A stretch of 64,000 bases of DNA from Jannaschia sp. GRR-S6-38 (GTDB taxonomy: Bacteria > Pseudomonadota > Alphaproteobacteria > Rhodobacterales > Rhodobacteraceae): contig NZ_CP122537.1 of assembly GCF_029853695.1 (NCBI RefSeq), forward strand, positions 1,984,001 to 2,048,000. The letters are read 5' to 3'. Under the pieces are notes generated by a model. That model saw only the letters and a program-made list of their open reading frames with translations, was not told where the DNA came from and ran no database searches. How positions within the stretch are numbered: position 1 is the first letter of the stretch; every line of letters begins with the position of its first letter. Below are positions 8,175 through 16,857 of this stretch, piece after piece. The translations under genes were made by a program, and so were the position numbers.

Positions 8175-8808
8175 CGGCCAGCGCCTTCACCAGATCGTCC
8201 TTGTCCATTTTCGAGCGGCCCTCGATGTCGCGCTCCTGCGCCATGTCCATCAGCTCGTCCTTGGTCTTCTGCTCCAGCGAGACCTTGCGCCCCTTGCCGC
8301 GGCCGTTCTCGTCGGTTGCCGCCTCGATGGCGTCCAGAAGCTCGTCCTTGGTCATGTCGCTGCGCCCCTCGATATCGAGGTCCTGCGCCCGCTCCATCAG
8401 CATGTCCTTGGTGGGGCCGTCCTTCTTGATGTGGGCGACCTTCTCCTTCACGTCGTCGGGCTGGTCGACGAATTGCTGCTCGCCGTGTTTCTTCTTCTGG
8501 GTCGAGCGGGCGTATTCGTCCTCGGTCAGCAGCATGCGGACCTTCTTGGGCAGGTAGCGCTCGCCAGTCTCGGCCGACTCGCCGCCGGACTTGGTGCCCC
8601 AGTCCTGCTCGGTCCATTCGTGCAGGCTGGTCTCGTCCTGATCGGGGCCGTCATCTTCATAGCCGCCACCGCGCTTCTTGTATTCCTGCACGGCCATCTG
8701 CGCCTTGCGCGCCGACCACTGGCCCGGGTCGCCGCCCTTGTCGCTTTCCTTGATCTCGTCCTTCACCCTTTCCCACAATTCGGGATCGGTCTTCTTCGCA
8801 TCGGCCAT
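8164..8808 (-). CDS. Rho-N repeat protein, putative nucleic-acid-binding
   Basis: This 214-residue soluble protein has an acidic/basic, low-complexity character. Residues 1-55 hold a conserved block (GDPGQWSARKAQMAVQEYKK). The C-terminal 80 residues carry two copies of a helix-loop-helix unit, TKDMLMERAQDLDIEGRSDM and TKDELMDMAQERDIEGRSKM, each followed by a DELL or DDLV helix. These resemble the Rho termination factor N-terminal domain, which often occurs alone in stress or DNA-binding proteins. The ATG at 8806-8808 has a GGAGGATG ribosome-binding site. It forms an overlapping pair with the 84-residue gene downstream. Such proteins are sometimes labelled plasmid stabilization proteins, but nothing here supports that role. 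Confidence 0.72.
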   Translation of the reverse strand: MADAKKTDPELWERVKDEIKESDKGGDPGQWSARKAQMAVQEYKKRGGGYEDDGPDQDETSLHEWTEQDWGTKSGGESAETGERYLPKKVRMLLTEDEYARSTQKKKHGEQQFVDQPDDVKEKVAHIKKDGPTKDMLMERAQDLDIEGRSDMTKDELLDAIEAATDENGRGKGRKVSLEQKTKDELMDMAQERDIEGRSKMDKDDLVKALADDD

Positions 8809-9043
8809 GTCGCATCCTCCGGCTTTGGCGAAGAACGGGGGAGGGGGCGATTCGGTTGCAGCGGGGCAGTTTGCCCGGCGCGAAACAGCATCGGCACAGC
8901 CGATGCCGCGCATCGCAGGGCCGCCCCCCGGCCCGGCGATCTGCTGGCCGTTCGCGCACAGCCTCGCGGTCTTTCGGATATCACGACCATAAACCGCGCG
9001 GCGGGCCGGGCGGAACGCCGGACCGCGGCCCCGCGATCGGCCT

Positions 9044-10204
9044 CTAGTCGGTCTTGTCGGGCGCGAAGGCGTAGATGGCGCAGCCCGCGGCCAGCGCCAG
9101 CGCGAAGAGGCCGAACAGCATGCGGTATCCCTCGACGCCGCCGCCCGCCGCCTCGAAGACCGGGCCGGTGGCGAATTGCATCGCGCCCACGCCGCCGATC
9201 GAGAAGAGGTTGAGCAGCGTCACCCCCCGGCCGGTCAGATGCGCCGGCACGAAGGCGCGGCCATGCGCCACCCCCACCGCGTAGGAGGAGCCGAGCGCGC
9301 CCACCAGCGCCAGCGCGGCGGCCGCGGTCCAGAGGCCCGGCACCGGCACCCACCAGAGGCAGGCCAGCACCGCCGCGCCCATCAGGTTGCCGCCGAGCAC
9401 CACGCCCTTACGCGTGCCGGTCAGCCGGTCGAGCGGGCCGTAGACGAAATTTCCCGCGATCATCGCGAGGCCCATGATCAGGGTCACGGTGCCCACGAAT
9501 TGCGGCCCGTAGAATTCGGCGACGTAGGGCCCGGCCCAGAGCCCGCGCAGCCCCGCGGCGGGGGCGTAATTGACCAGCATCATCGGCAGGATCGCCCAGA
9601 AGGCGGGGATCTTCAGCACATCGAGCAACGATCCGTCCTCGGCCCCGTCCGCCGCCTCCGGGTCGCGCACGGCGAACCACGTCACCGCTCCCACCGCCGC
9701 GGTGATCGCCGCCAGCGCCCAGAGCGCGCCGCGCCAGCCCATCGCCTCGGCCGCCCAGGAGAGCGGCACCGAGGCCGCGATGTTGCCGAGGCTGCCCACG
9801 CCCACCAGCGTGGCCGCCAACGTGGCGAAGACCGCCGGGCGGAAGGTGCGCGCGAAGATGTAGTAGCTGGCCATCAGCACCGGGGCGCAGCCGACGCCGA
9901 TCAGGCCCATGGCGAGGTCGATCTGCCAGCCCGCCTGCGCGGTCGCGAAGAGCGCCGCCCCGCCGCCGCCCGCCAGCGTTAAAAGCCCGGCCGCCGTGCG
10001 CCGGGGGCCGACCCGGTCCAGCGCCCAGCCCACCGGGATCTGCATCGCCGCGAAGGCCAGAAACCAGATGCCCGAGGCGCGCGACAGCTGCGACGCGGAC
10101 ACGCCCAGCTCGGCCGTGAGCTCGGGCGACAGCACCGCGAGGAAAGCGCGGTAGAACTGGCTGAGCACATAGGCCAGCGTCAGGACGGCGATGCCGAGCT
10201 TCAT
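9044..10204 (-). CDS. MFS transporter
   Basis: This 386-residue protein has about twelve hydrophobic segments of major facilitator type. The loop between helices 2 and 3 reads GWALDRVGPRRT (around residues 58-69), the MFS motif A. The N-terminus (MKLGIAVLTLAYVLSQFYRAFLA) begins directly with the first helix, which supports the ATG at 10202-10204. The substrate cannot be told from the sequence. It is divergently transcribed from the FrhB-family gene, with 88 bases between the two starts, so the two could share a control region. Confidence 0.88.
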   Translation of the reverse strand: MKLGIAVLTLAYVLSQFYRAFLAVLSPELTAELGVSASQLSRASGIWFLAFAAMQIPVGWALDRVGPRRTAAGLLTLAGGGGAALFATAQAGWQIDLAMGLIGVGCAPVLMASYYIFARTFRPAVFATLAATLVGVGSLGNIAASVPLSWAAEAMGWRGALWALAAITAAVGAVTWFAVRDPEAADGAEDGSLLDVLKIPAFWAILPMMLVNYAPAAGLRGLWAGPYVAEFYGPQFVGTVTLIMGLAMIAGNFVYGPLDRLTGTRKGVVLGGNLMGAAVLACLWWVPVPGLWTAAAALALVGALGSSYAVGVAHGRAFVPAHLTGRGVTLLNLFSIGGVGAMQFATGPVFEAAGGGVEGYRMLFGLFALALAAGCAIYAFAPDKTD

Positions 10205-10292
10205 GGGTCTCTCCTCCGGCGCGCTCGGTGACATGCGGCGCGGCCGGCGGCAAGGCTGGACGTGGCCCGGCGGGCGGCGCAGGGTGGCCGCC

Positions 10293-11549
10293 ATGCGTGA
10301 CACGCCCGATCCCGCGCCGCTGGACGCGCCCGCGCTGGCCCCGCCCGCGCCCCGCGGTGCGATGTGCACCGATTGCGGGCTGAGCCGGATGGCGCTCGCG
10401 CCGCGCTGCGGGACGGCCTGCCAGTTCACCGTGCCCGATTTCCCGGCCCGCGAACGCGCGGCGCATGGCCGGACGGGGGGCGATCCGCATGTCGGCCCGC
10501 ACTTGGCCATGCACCGGGCCGCGATGGAGCCGCCGCGGCCGGGCGCGCAATGGACCGGGATCACCACCGCGCTGGCGCAATCGCTTCTGGAGACGGGCAC
10601 GGTCACCGCGGTCCTGACGCTCGCGCCCGCGCCGGACGACCCGTTCGAGGGCGTGCCCGTCATCGTCACCGATCCCGCCGACATGGCGCGCGTCCGGGGC
10701 ATGCGGATGGGGTTCTCGCCGCTCCTCGCGCTGCTGGAACCCGCGGCGGCGCAGGGCCATCGCCGCATCGCGTTGATCGGCGTGCCTTGCCAGGTCCACG
10801 CGCTGCGCGCCATCGAGGCCGAGCTGGGGCTGGAGCGGCTCTACGTGATCGGAACGCCCTGTTCGGACAACACGACGCTGCCCAATTTCCACGACTTCCT
10901 CGCCCGGCTGACCGACCGCCCGGGCGCGGTGACCTACCTGGAGTTCCGCGCCGATTACCGGGTCGAGATGCGTTTCGACGACGGGGCGGTGCGGATGATC
11001 CCGTTCCTGAAGCTGCCGCTGTCGGACCTGCCGGACGATTTCTTCCCGCTGACCTGCCGGACCTGCACCGATTACACCAACCGGCTGGCCGACATCACGG
11101 TCGGCTACATGGGCGGCGACGGCGATCAATGGGTGATCGTGCGCAACGCGCGGGGGGCCGAGATGCTGGCGGGGCTGGGCGACGCGGTGCGGCTGGGGCC
11201 GCTGAGTTCGCGCGGCAAGCGGCGGGGCGCGGTGGCGGGCTTCGCCGCGAACACGGCGCGGGCGGCAGGCGGGCTGCCGCTGCGCCGAATGCCGGGCTGG
11301 CTGCGGCCCATCGTGGCCTGGCTGCAGCCGCGGCTGGGTCCGCGCGGCATGGAATTCGCCCGCGCCCGGCTGGAGATGAAGGCCGTCGAATGCATCCTGC
11401 ACCTGCGCCGCGCGGCGCCCGGGCGGATGAAGCACATGATCCCCGACCATGTCTGGCGACTGGCCGCGCCCTACGGGCTCGCGCCTCGCGACGGCGAGCG
11501 CCAGGACAGCGCCGCCAGCGCCAGCAGCGACCAGCCCAAGACGCCCTGA
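10293..11549 (+). CDS. FrhB-family iron-sulfur flavoprotein (Coenzyme F420 hydrogenase/dehydrogenase beta subunit family)
   Basis: This 418-residue soluble protein has the FrhB layout: an N-terminal Cys cluster (CTDC near residues 25-28 and RCGTAC near 37-42), then IGVPCQVHALRA, GTPCSDNT and TCRTCTDYTNRLADITVGYMGG. These residues would ligate iron-sulfur clusters and bind FAD. Family members include F420-reducing subunits, ferredoxin-dependent 8-vinyl chlorophyllide reductase (BciB) and hydroxymethyl chlorophyll reductase. No bacteriochlorophyll or F420 gene is nearby, so the substrate is unknown. The ATG at 10293 begins just before the conserved part; the in-frame extension upstream looks non-coding. 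Its last 26 codons overlap the convergent gene at 11471. Confidence 0.8.
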   Translation: MRDTPDPAPLDAPALAPPAPRGAMCTDCGLSRMALAPRCGTACQFTVPDFPARERAAHGRTGGDPHVGPHLAMHRAAMEPPRPGAQWTGITTALAQSLLETGTVTAVLTLAPAPDDPFEGVPVIVTDPADMARVRGMRMGFSPLLALLEPAAAQGHRRIALIGVPCQVHALRAIEAELGLERLYVIGTPCSDNTTLPNFHDFLARLTDRPGAVTYLEFRADYRVEMRFDDGAVRMIPFLKLPLSDLPDDFFPLTCRTCTDYTNRLADITVGYMGGDGDQWVIVRNARGAEMLAGLGDAVRLGPLSSRGKRRGAVAGFAANTARAAGGLPLRRMPGWLRPIVAWLQPRLGPRGMEFARARLEMKAVECILHLRRAAPGRMKHMIPDHVWRLAAPYGLAPRDGERQDSAASASSDQPKTP

Positions 11550-11806
11550 CCGTGGCGCGACAGCGAAGCCTCCTGCGCGAAGGCGAGCAGGCGCAGCAGG
11601 CGGCCCGGGGCCGGCGGCGGGCCGGTGACCACCTGCCAGGGCAGCCCGTCGAAATGCGCGATGTAGAACAGGTAATAGACCTGCGGCGACAGCCAGACGA
11701 AGGCCCAGAACGCCCCCAGCGCCGCCCAGAGCCGCGCCCAGCCGCGCGGCGCGCGCGCCACCAGCCAGAGCGCCAGCGCCCAGAGCAGGGCCGAGATCGC
11801 CAGCAC
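11471..11806 (-). CDS. Small membrane protein of unknown function (possibly damaged 5' end)
   Basis: This 111-residue protein has three or four hydrophobic helices (for example ISALLWALALWLV and LWAALGAFWAFVWL). The start given is the GTG at 11804-11806, but protein-like sequence continues upstream in frame (GDSFFTLGPGGRAG) to a TAA at 11852-11854. An ATG-Gly-TAA arrangement at 11852-11860 suggests the ancestral start lay there and that codon 3 is now a stop. The 3' end overlaps the convergent FrhB-family gene by 79 bases. No family was recognised. It may be a recent pseudogene or may use the internal GTG. Confidence 0.5.
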   Translation of the reverse strand: MLAISALLWALALWLVARAPRGWARLWAALGAFWAFVWLSPQVYYLFYIAHFDGLPWQVVTGPPPAPGRLLRLLAFAQEASLSRHGQGVLGWSLLALAALSWRSPSRGASP

Positions 11807-11922
11807 CCCGGCCCGCCCGCCGGGGCCCAGCGTGAAGAAACTGTCGCCTTCTTAGCCCATGGCGCCAGCTTGCCGCAGGGGGGCGGCCTGCGCTATCGCC
11901 CCCGAAACCCGAAGGCCCGCCC

Positions 11923-13668
11923 GTGACCCGCACCCGCCATCCCTTCGCCCGCCTCTGGTCGGGCTACCTGCGCCGCCACCTCTGGTGGATCCTGGGCGCG
12001 GCGCTCCTGATGGCGATCGAGGGCAGCACGGTGGGCCTGCTGGCCTGGATGCTGGAGCCGATGTTCGACCTCGTCTTCGTCGCCGGCCGCTCGGAGATGG
12101 TGGCGCTGGTCGGCGCGGCGATCTTCGGGCTCTTCGTGCTGCGCGGGCTCGCCGGCGTGGCGCAGCGCATCATCATGGCGCGCGTGGCCTTCACCGCCTC
12201 GTCGCGGCTGCAGCAGGACCTTCTGGGCCACGTGCTGCGGCTCGACAGCGCCTATTTCAGCTCGAACGCGCCGGGCACGCTGATCGAGCGGGTGCAGGGC
12301 GACGTGCAGGCGATCCAAACCATGTGGACGGCGATCATCACCTCGGTCGGGCGCGACGCGATCGGCCTGGTCTCGCTGATGGTGGTGGCGCTGGCGGTCG
12401 ATCCGGTCTGGACGCTGGTCGCGGTGATCGGCGCGCCGCTCCTGGTCGCGCCCAGCCTGGTGGTGCAGCGCTACATCCGCCGCAAGTCGGTCGCGTTGCG
12501 CGACATCGCCGGGCGGCGCACGACGCGGCTCGACGAGATCTTCCACGGCATCACCCCGATCAAGCTCAACGCGATGGAACGCTACCAGCAGGACCGTTTC
12601 CGCGCCGCCACCGAGGAGATGGTCCGCGCCACGATCCGCGCGCAGGCCGGGCAGGCGACGGTGCCCGCGCTGGTGGATTTCGCGGTGGGCTTCGGCTTTC
12701 TCGCGGTGCTGCTCTATGGCGGGCCGCAGATCATCGCGGGCGAGAAGAGCATCGGCGAGTTCATGTCCTTCTTCACCGCGATGTCACTAGCCTTCCAGCC
12801 GCTGCGCCGCCTCGCGGGGATGTCGGCGCTCTGGCAGACGATGCTGGCCTCGCTGGAGCGGATCTACGCGCTGCGCGACACGGTGCCCACGATCCTGGAG
12901 CCGGTCGCGCCCGCCATCGCCCGCCCCGAGCGCATGGATGTGGCCTTCGAGGACGTCCGGCTGTCCTACGGCGACAACCCGGTGCTGCGCGGCGTCAGCT
13001 TCCGCGTGCCGCAGGGCACGACCACCGCGCTGGTGGGACAGTCGGGTGCGGGCAAATCGACGCTCTTCAACGTGCTGACCCGGCTGGTCGACCCGTCTTC
13101 GGGCCGGGTGACGATCGGCGGCCGCGACATCCGCGACTGGTCGGTCGGCGACCTGCGGGGGCTGTTCTCGGTCGTCAGCCAGGACACGCTGCTCTTCGAC
13201 GAGACGCTGCGCGAAAACCTCCTGGTCGGGCGCGGCGACGTCCCCGAGGAACGGCTGCGCGCCGCGCTGGATGCGGCGCATGTCACCGATTTCCTGCTCG
13301 ACTTGCCCGACGGGCTGGAGACCGAGGCCGGGCCGCGCGGCTCGAACCTGTCGGGCGGGCAGCGCCAGCGCGTGGCCATCGCCCGCGCCCTGCTGCGCGA
13401 CACGCCGATCCTGCTTCTCGACGAGGCGACCAGCGCGCTCGACACCCGCTCCGAGCGGCTGGTCCAGGAGGCCCTGTCGCGCCTGTCGCGCGACCGCACG
13501 ACGCTGGTCATCGCCCACCGTCTGTCCACGATCCGCGGCGCCGACCAGATCGTCGTGCTGGACCAGGGCCGCGTCGTCGAGCAGGGCAGCCATGCCGAAC
13601 TGTTGGCCGCAGGCGGCCATTACGCGCGGCTGCACCGGCTGCAATTCGGGCAGGACGACGCGGCATGA
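11923..13668 (+). CDS. ABC exporter, fused permease/ATPase (MsbA-like)
   Basis: This 581-residue half-transporter has an N-terminal six-helix type IV exporter domain (about residues 15-320) and a C-terminal ATPase. Walker A is GQSGAGKST (about residue 370), the signature is LSGGQRQR and Walker B is ILLLDEATSALD. It should act as a homodimer in the inner membrane. MsbA relatives flip lipid A or lipid-linked glycans. Here it heads a glycan gene cluster and overlaps the GT10 gene by four bases (ATGA), so export of an LPS precursor is a reasonable inference. The start is a GTG at 11923; there is no better ATG before the first conserved helix. Confidence 0.9.
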   Translation: MTRTRHPFARLWSGYLRRHLWWILGAALLMAIEGSTVGLLAWMLEPMFDLVFVAGRSEMVALVGAAIFGLFVLRGLAGVAQRIIMARVAFTASSRLQQDLLGHVLRLDSAYFSSNAPGTLIERVQGDVQAIQTMWTAIITSVGRDAIGLVSLMVVALAVDPVWTLVAVIGAPLLVAPSLVVQRYIRRKSVALRDIAGRRTTRLDEIFHGITPIKLNAMERYQQDRFRAATEEMVRATIRAQAGQATVPALVDFAVGFGFLAVLLYGGPQIIAGEKSIGEFMSFFTAMSLAFQPLRRLAGMSALWQTMLASLERIYALRDTVPTILEPVAPAIARPERMDVAFEDVRLSYGDNPVLRGVSFRVPQGTTTALVGQSGAGKSTLFNVLTRLVDPSSGRVTIGGRDIRDWSVGDLRGLFSVVSQDTLLFDETLRENLLVGRGDVPEERLRAALDAAHVTDFLLDLPDGLETEAGPRGSNLSGGQRQRVAIARALLRDTPILLLDEATSALDTRSERLVQEALSRLSRDRTTLVIAHRLSTIRGADQIVVLDQGRVVEQGSHAELLAAGGHYARLHRLQFGQDDAA

Positions 13669-14795
13669 GCGACAAACCGATGATCAAGGCGCATGTCTTC
13701 GCGACATACGGACCGATGCTCGCGAAGCAGTTCCCAGGCAAGCGCATGGTCTGGGACGACGTCCAATTCACCATCGGGCTGGACGTCCCGTCGGACACCG
13801 ATGTGCTGATCGTCCACATCCGCGCCAGCTATTCCATCCCGACATCGCTTCCCCGCGAACGGACCGTCTTCATCGCGGGGGAACCCGACGTGATCCACCC
13901 TTACTCGGCCGGGTTCCTGAACCAGTTCGGCCTCGTCGTGTCGCCAACCGAAAAACCGCTCACGACGACGAAGTGGCAGGAGAACTACGGTTCGATGTGG
14001 TTCGTGGGCGTCCCGTTCGGCGACGGCGCGAGCCATGAGGACAGTCTCGGCTTCGATCACTGGGCCGCGATGGATAGCCCGCCCGCTGGAAAGATCGACA
14101 AGATCAGCGTCGTAACCTCCGACAAAACCTCGACGGACTATCACCGCCGCCGCCTGAAGTTCCTTGAGGCGTTGAAGCAACTGATCCCCGACCGGCTGGA
14201 GATCTTCGGACGCGGTGTCCGCTCGATCGGCGACAAGGCCGAGGCGCTTCTGCCTTACAAGTATCACCTTGCGCTTGAGAACGGCGGCGGGGCCGACACT
14301 TGGACGGAAAAGCTGTCCGACCCGCTCCTCACCTGGACCTTCCCCTTCTATGCGGGCTGCAGCAACCCCGAACGCTACATTCCGGAGGGAAGCATCCGGA
14401 TGCTCGATCTCGACGATCCGGAAGGCGCCGCGCGCGACATGGTCGCCGATATGGAGAGCGGGCGCTGGCAAGCCGCGCTCGACGATCTGGCCGAGGCGCG
14501 CCAGCGAATCCTCTACCGCTACAGTCTTGCGCCGTTGATGGCACGGGCCGCCCGAGCCGCCTTTGAGGCACCGGTCGCGGATCCCGGGCAACGCATGCTC
14601 ATTCGTTCCGAGCGCTCGCTCTGGCCGGAGCCCGGAACGCGCGGATCGATCCCGCAATGGGCCTTGCGATCCTTCCTGCTTAAGCTCGACCCGAAGATCG
14701 AACTCCGGATGCACGGGTTGGTCGAGGTGAACGAGCGTCTCAAGGCGGAACGACGCAAGCGCCGCTTCGCCCGGCAGGAAGGCCGCGGCGGCTGA
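13665..14795 (+). CDS. Glycosyltransferase family 10 (fucosyltransferase-like)
   Basis: This 376-residue soluble or peripheral enzyme has the GT10 donor-binding signature at residues 198-232: YKYHLALENGGG followed by TEKLSDPLL and FPFYAGCSN. GT10 enzymes are alpha-1,3/1,4-fucosyltransferases that use GDP-L-fucose, which fits gmd and fcl 61 bases downstream. A C-terminal basic tail (ERLKAERRKRRFARQ) could hold it to the membrane, as in other bacterial GT10 proteins. Given the ColD-like gene in the same cluster, the donor might instead be GDP-colitose. Codon use looks less GC3-biased than in neighbouring genes, which suggests acquisition by transfer. It is translationally coupled to the ABC exporter. 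Confidence 0.82.
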   Translation: MSDKPMIKAHVFATYGPMLAKQFPGKRMVWDDVQFTIGLDVPSDTDVLIVHIRASYSIPTSLPRERTVFIAGEPDVIHPYSAGFLNQFGLVVSPTEKPLTTTKWQENYGSMWFVGVPFGDGASHEDSLGFDHWAAMDSPPAGKIDKISVVTSDKTSTDYHRRRLKFLEALKQLIPDRLEIFGRGVRSIGDKAEALLPYKYHLALENGGGADTWTEKLSDPLLTWTFPFYAGCSNPERYIPEGSIRMLDLDDPEGAARDMVADMESGRWQAALDDLAEARQRILYRYSLAPLMARAARAAFEAPVADPGQRMLIRSERSLWPEPGTRGSIPQWALRSFLLKLDPKIELRMHGLVEVNERLKAERRKRRFARQEGRGG

Positions 14796-14855
14796 ACGGC
14801 TGGCAAAGCGACGGCCTGCCCTCTAGACGGGAGCGAGTTTGGCGGAGGACCACCC

Positions 14856-15902
14856 ATGAAACGCGCGCTCATCACCGGGATCACCGGGCAGGACGGGGCT
14901 TATCTTTCGGAATTCCTGCTGGGCAAGGGCTACGAGGTGCATGGCATCAAGCGCCGGACCTCGCTGTTCAACACCGCGCGGATCGACCACCTCTTCGACG
15001 GCCCGCCGGGACAGGAGGGCCGGTTCGTTCTGCATCATGGCGACATGACGGACTCGTCCTCGCTGACGCGGATCCTGCAGCAGGTGCAACCCGACGAGGT
15101 CTACAACCTCGCCGCCCAGTCCCATGTCGCCGTCAGCTTCGAGGAGCCGGAATACACCGCCAATTCCGACGCGCTGGGCCCGCTGCGCCTGCTGGAGGCC
15201 ATTCGCTTCCTCGGGATGAAGACGCGGTTCTACCAGGCCTCCACCTCCGAGCTCTACGGCCTCGTGCAGGAGACGCCGCAGCGCGAGACGACCCCGTTCT
15301 ACCCGCGCTCGCCCTATGCGGTGGCCAAGCTTTATGCCTACTGGATCACGGTGAACTACCGCGAGGCCTATGGGCTCTTCGCCTGCAACGGCATCCTCTT
15401 CAACCACGAGAGCCCGCTCCGGGGCGAGACCTTCGTGACCCGCAAGATCACCCGCGCGCTGGCCCGTATCAAGCTGGGCACGGGCGACGTTCTGCGGCTG
15501 GGCAATCTCGACGCCAAGCGCGACTGGGGCCATGCCCGAGACTACGTGGAGATGATGTGGCTGATGCTGCAGCAGGACGAGCCCGAGGATTTCGTGATCG
15601 CCACCGGCGTGCAGTATTCGGTCCGCGATTTCGTCCGCGCCGCCTGCGCCGAACTGGGGATCGAGATCACCTTCGAGGGCGAGGGTCTGGAGGAGGTCGG
15701 CCGCGACGGGCAGGGCCGCGTCATCGTGTCGGTCGATCCGCGCTATTTCCGGCCCGCCGAGGTCGAGACGCTGCTGGGCGATGCCGGCCGCGCGCATCAG
15801 AAGCTGGGTTGGAAGCCCCGGACCAGCTTCGAGACGCTGGTGGCCGAAATGGCCGCCGCGGACCTCGCCGAGGCGCGGCGCGAGGCGGCGCATCATGGCT
15901 GA
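14856..15902 (+). CDS. gmd: GDP-mannose 4,6-dehydratase
   Basis: This 348-residue short-chain dehydrogenase/reductase converts GDP-D-mannose to GDP-4-keto-6-deoxy-D-mannose in the cytoplasm. The NADP loop GITGQDG is at residues 8-14, the catalytic STSE at 129-132 and the YxxxK pair at Tyr154/Lys158. The [16 protein letters not shown] segment is typical of Gmd. The product is the shared precursor of GDP-L-fucose (through Fcl) and of GDP-4-keto-3,6-dideoxymannose (through ColD), and both enzymes follow in overlapping genes. The stop overlaps the fcl start by eight bases. GDP-mannose must come from genes outside this window. Confidence 0.97.
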   Translation: MKRALITGITGQDGAYLSEFLLGKGYEVHGIKRRTSLFNTARIDHLFDGPPGQEGRFVLHHGDMTDSSSLTRILQQVQPDEVYNLAAQSHVAVSFEEPEYTANSDALGPLRLLEAIRFLGMKTRFYQASTSELYGLVQETPQRETTPFYPRSPYAVAKLYAYWITVNYREAYGLFACNGILFNHESPLRGETFVTRKITRALARIKLGTGDVLRLGNLDAKRDWGHARDYVEMMWLMLQQDEPEDFVIATGVQYSVRDFVRAACAELGIEITFEGEGLEEVGRDGQGRVIVSVDPRYFRPAEVETLLGDAGRAHQKLGWKPRTSFETLVAEMAAADLAEARREAAHHG

Positions 15903-16857
15903 CGCGCCGGTGGTCTTTCCGCTGCGGGGCCGCCGCGTCTACGTGGCGGGCGCGTCCGGCATGGTCGGCGGCGCGCTGGTGCGGCGGCTGGCCTCGGAGG
16001 ATTGCGAGGTGTTGACCACGCGGCGGGCCGAGCTGGACCTGACGCGCCAGCAGCCGGTCGAGGACTGGTTCGCCGCCAATCGCCCCGACGCGGTGATCTT
16101 GGCGGCCGCGCGCGTCGGCGGGATCGGCGCGAACACCGCCTTCCCGGCGGAATTCCTGAACCAGAACCTCGCCATCCAGACCAACGTGATCGAGGCGGCG
16201 CATGCCAATGGCTGCGAACGGCTGCTCTTTCTCGGCTCCTCCTGCATCTATCCCAAGGACAGCCCGCAGCCGATGCGCGAGGAGCATCTGATGCAGGGCC
16301 CGCTGGAGCCCACGAACGAGGGCTACGCGCTGGCCAAGATCGCGGGCATCCGCGCCTGCCAGTATCTCTGGCGTCAGCACGGGCGGCACTATATCTCGGC
16401 CATGCCGACCAACCTCTTCGGACCCGGAGACAATTTCGACCTGGTGGCCGGCCACGTGATCCCGGCGCTGATCGTGAAATTCGTCGCGGCCGTCCGGACC
16501 GGCGCGCCGACCGTCACGATCTGGGGCACCGGGTCGGCCCGGCGCGAATTCATGCATGCCGACGATTGCGCCGATGCGCTGATCTTCCTGCTGAAGCGTT
16601 ACGACGCGCCCGAGCATATCAATGTCGGCACCGGCGAGGAGGTCTCGATCCTCGAACTGGCCGAGATGATCGCCGATCTGACCGGCTTCGAGGGCGAGAT
16701 CGTGAAGGACACCACCAAGCCCGACGGCATGGCGCGCAAGCTGATGGACAGCTCGCGCCTGCGCGCCCTTGGCTGGACCCCCCGGATCGGCCTGCGCGAG
16801 GGCCTCGACCGCACCATCCGCGCCTATCGGGCGCAAACGGAGGACGCCCATGCCTGA
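15895..16857 (+). CDS. fcl: GDP-L-fucose synthase (Fcl/ColC family epimerase-reductase)
   Basis: This 320-residue bifunctional 3,5-epimerase/4-reductase would make GDP-L-fucose from the Gmd product. Visible features are GASGMVG (residues 19-25), GSSCIYP with Cys117, and the Tyr144/Lys148 catalytic pair in YALAK. ColC, which completes GDP-L-colitose by C5 epimerisation and C4 reduction, belongs to the same family and has the same length. With a ColD-like gene directly downstream, this protein could be ColC, Fcl, or serve both routes. It overlaps gmd and the ColD-like gene by eight bases on each side. Confidence 0.9.
   Translation: MADAPVVFPLRGRRVYVAGASGMVGGALVRRLASEDCEVLTTRRAELDLTRQQPVEDWFAANRPDAVILAAARVGGIGANTAFPAEFLNQNLAIQTNVIEAAHANGCERLLFLGSSCIYPKDSPQPMREEHLMQGPLEPTNEGYALAKIAGIRACQYLWRQHGRHYISAMPTNLFGPGDNFDLVAGHVIPALIVKFVAAVRTGAPTVTIWGTGSARREFMHADDCADALIFLLKRYDAPEHINVGTGEEVSILELAEMIADLTGFEGEIVKDTTKPDGMARKLMDSSRLRALGWTPRIGLREGLDRTIRAYRAQTEDAHA

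Noticed and set aside
7920..8808. Plasmid stabilization or toxin-antitoxin pair
   Set aside because: The overlap of two small genes suggested it, but both proteins carry Rho-N-like repeats and no toxin fold or autoregulatory operator was seen.
10204..10813. Possible 200-residue N-terminal extension of the MFS transporter
   Set aside because: The extension lies over the divergent FrhB-family gene, is low-complexity, and the first transmembrane helix begins right after the ATG at 10202-10204.
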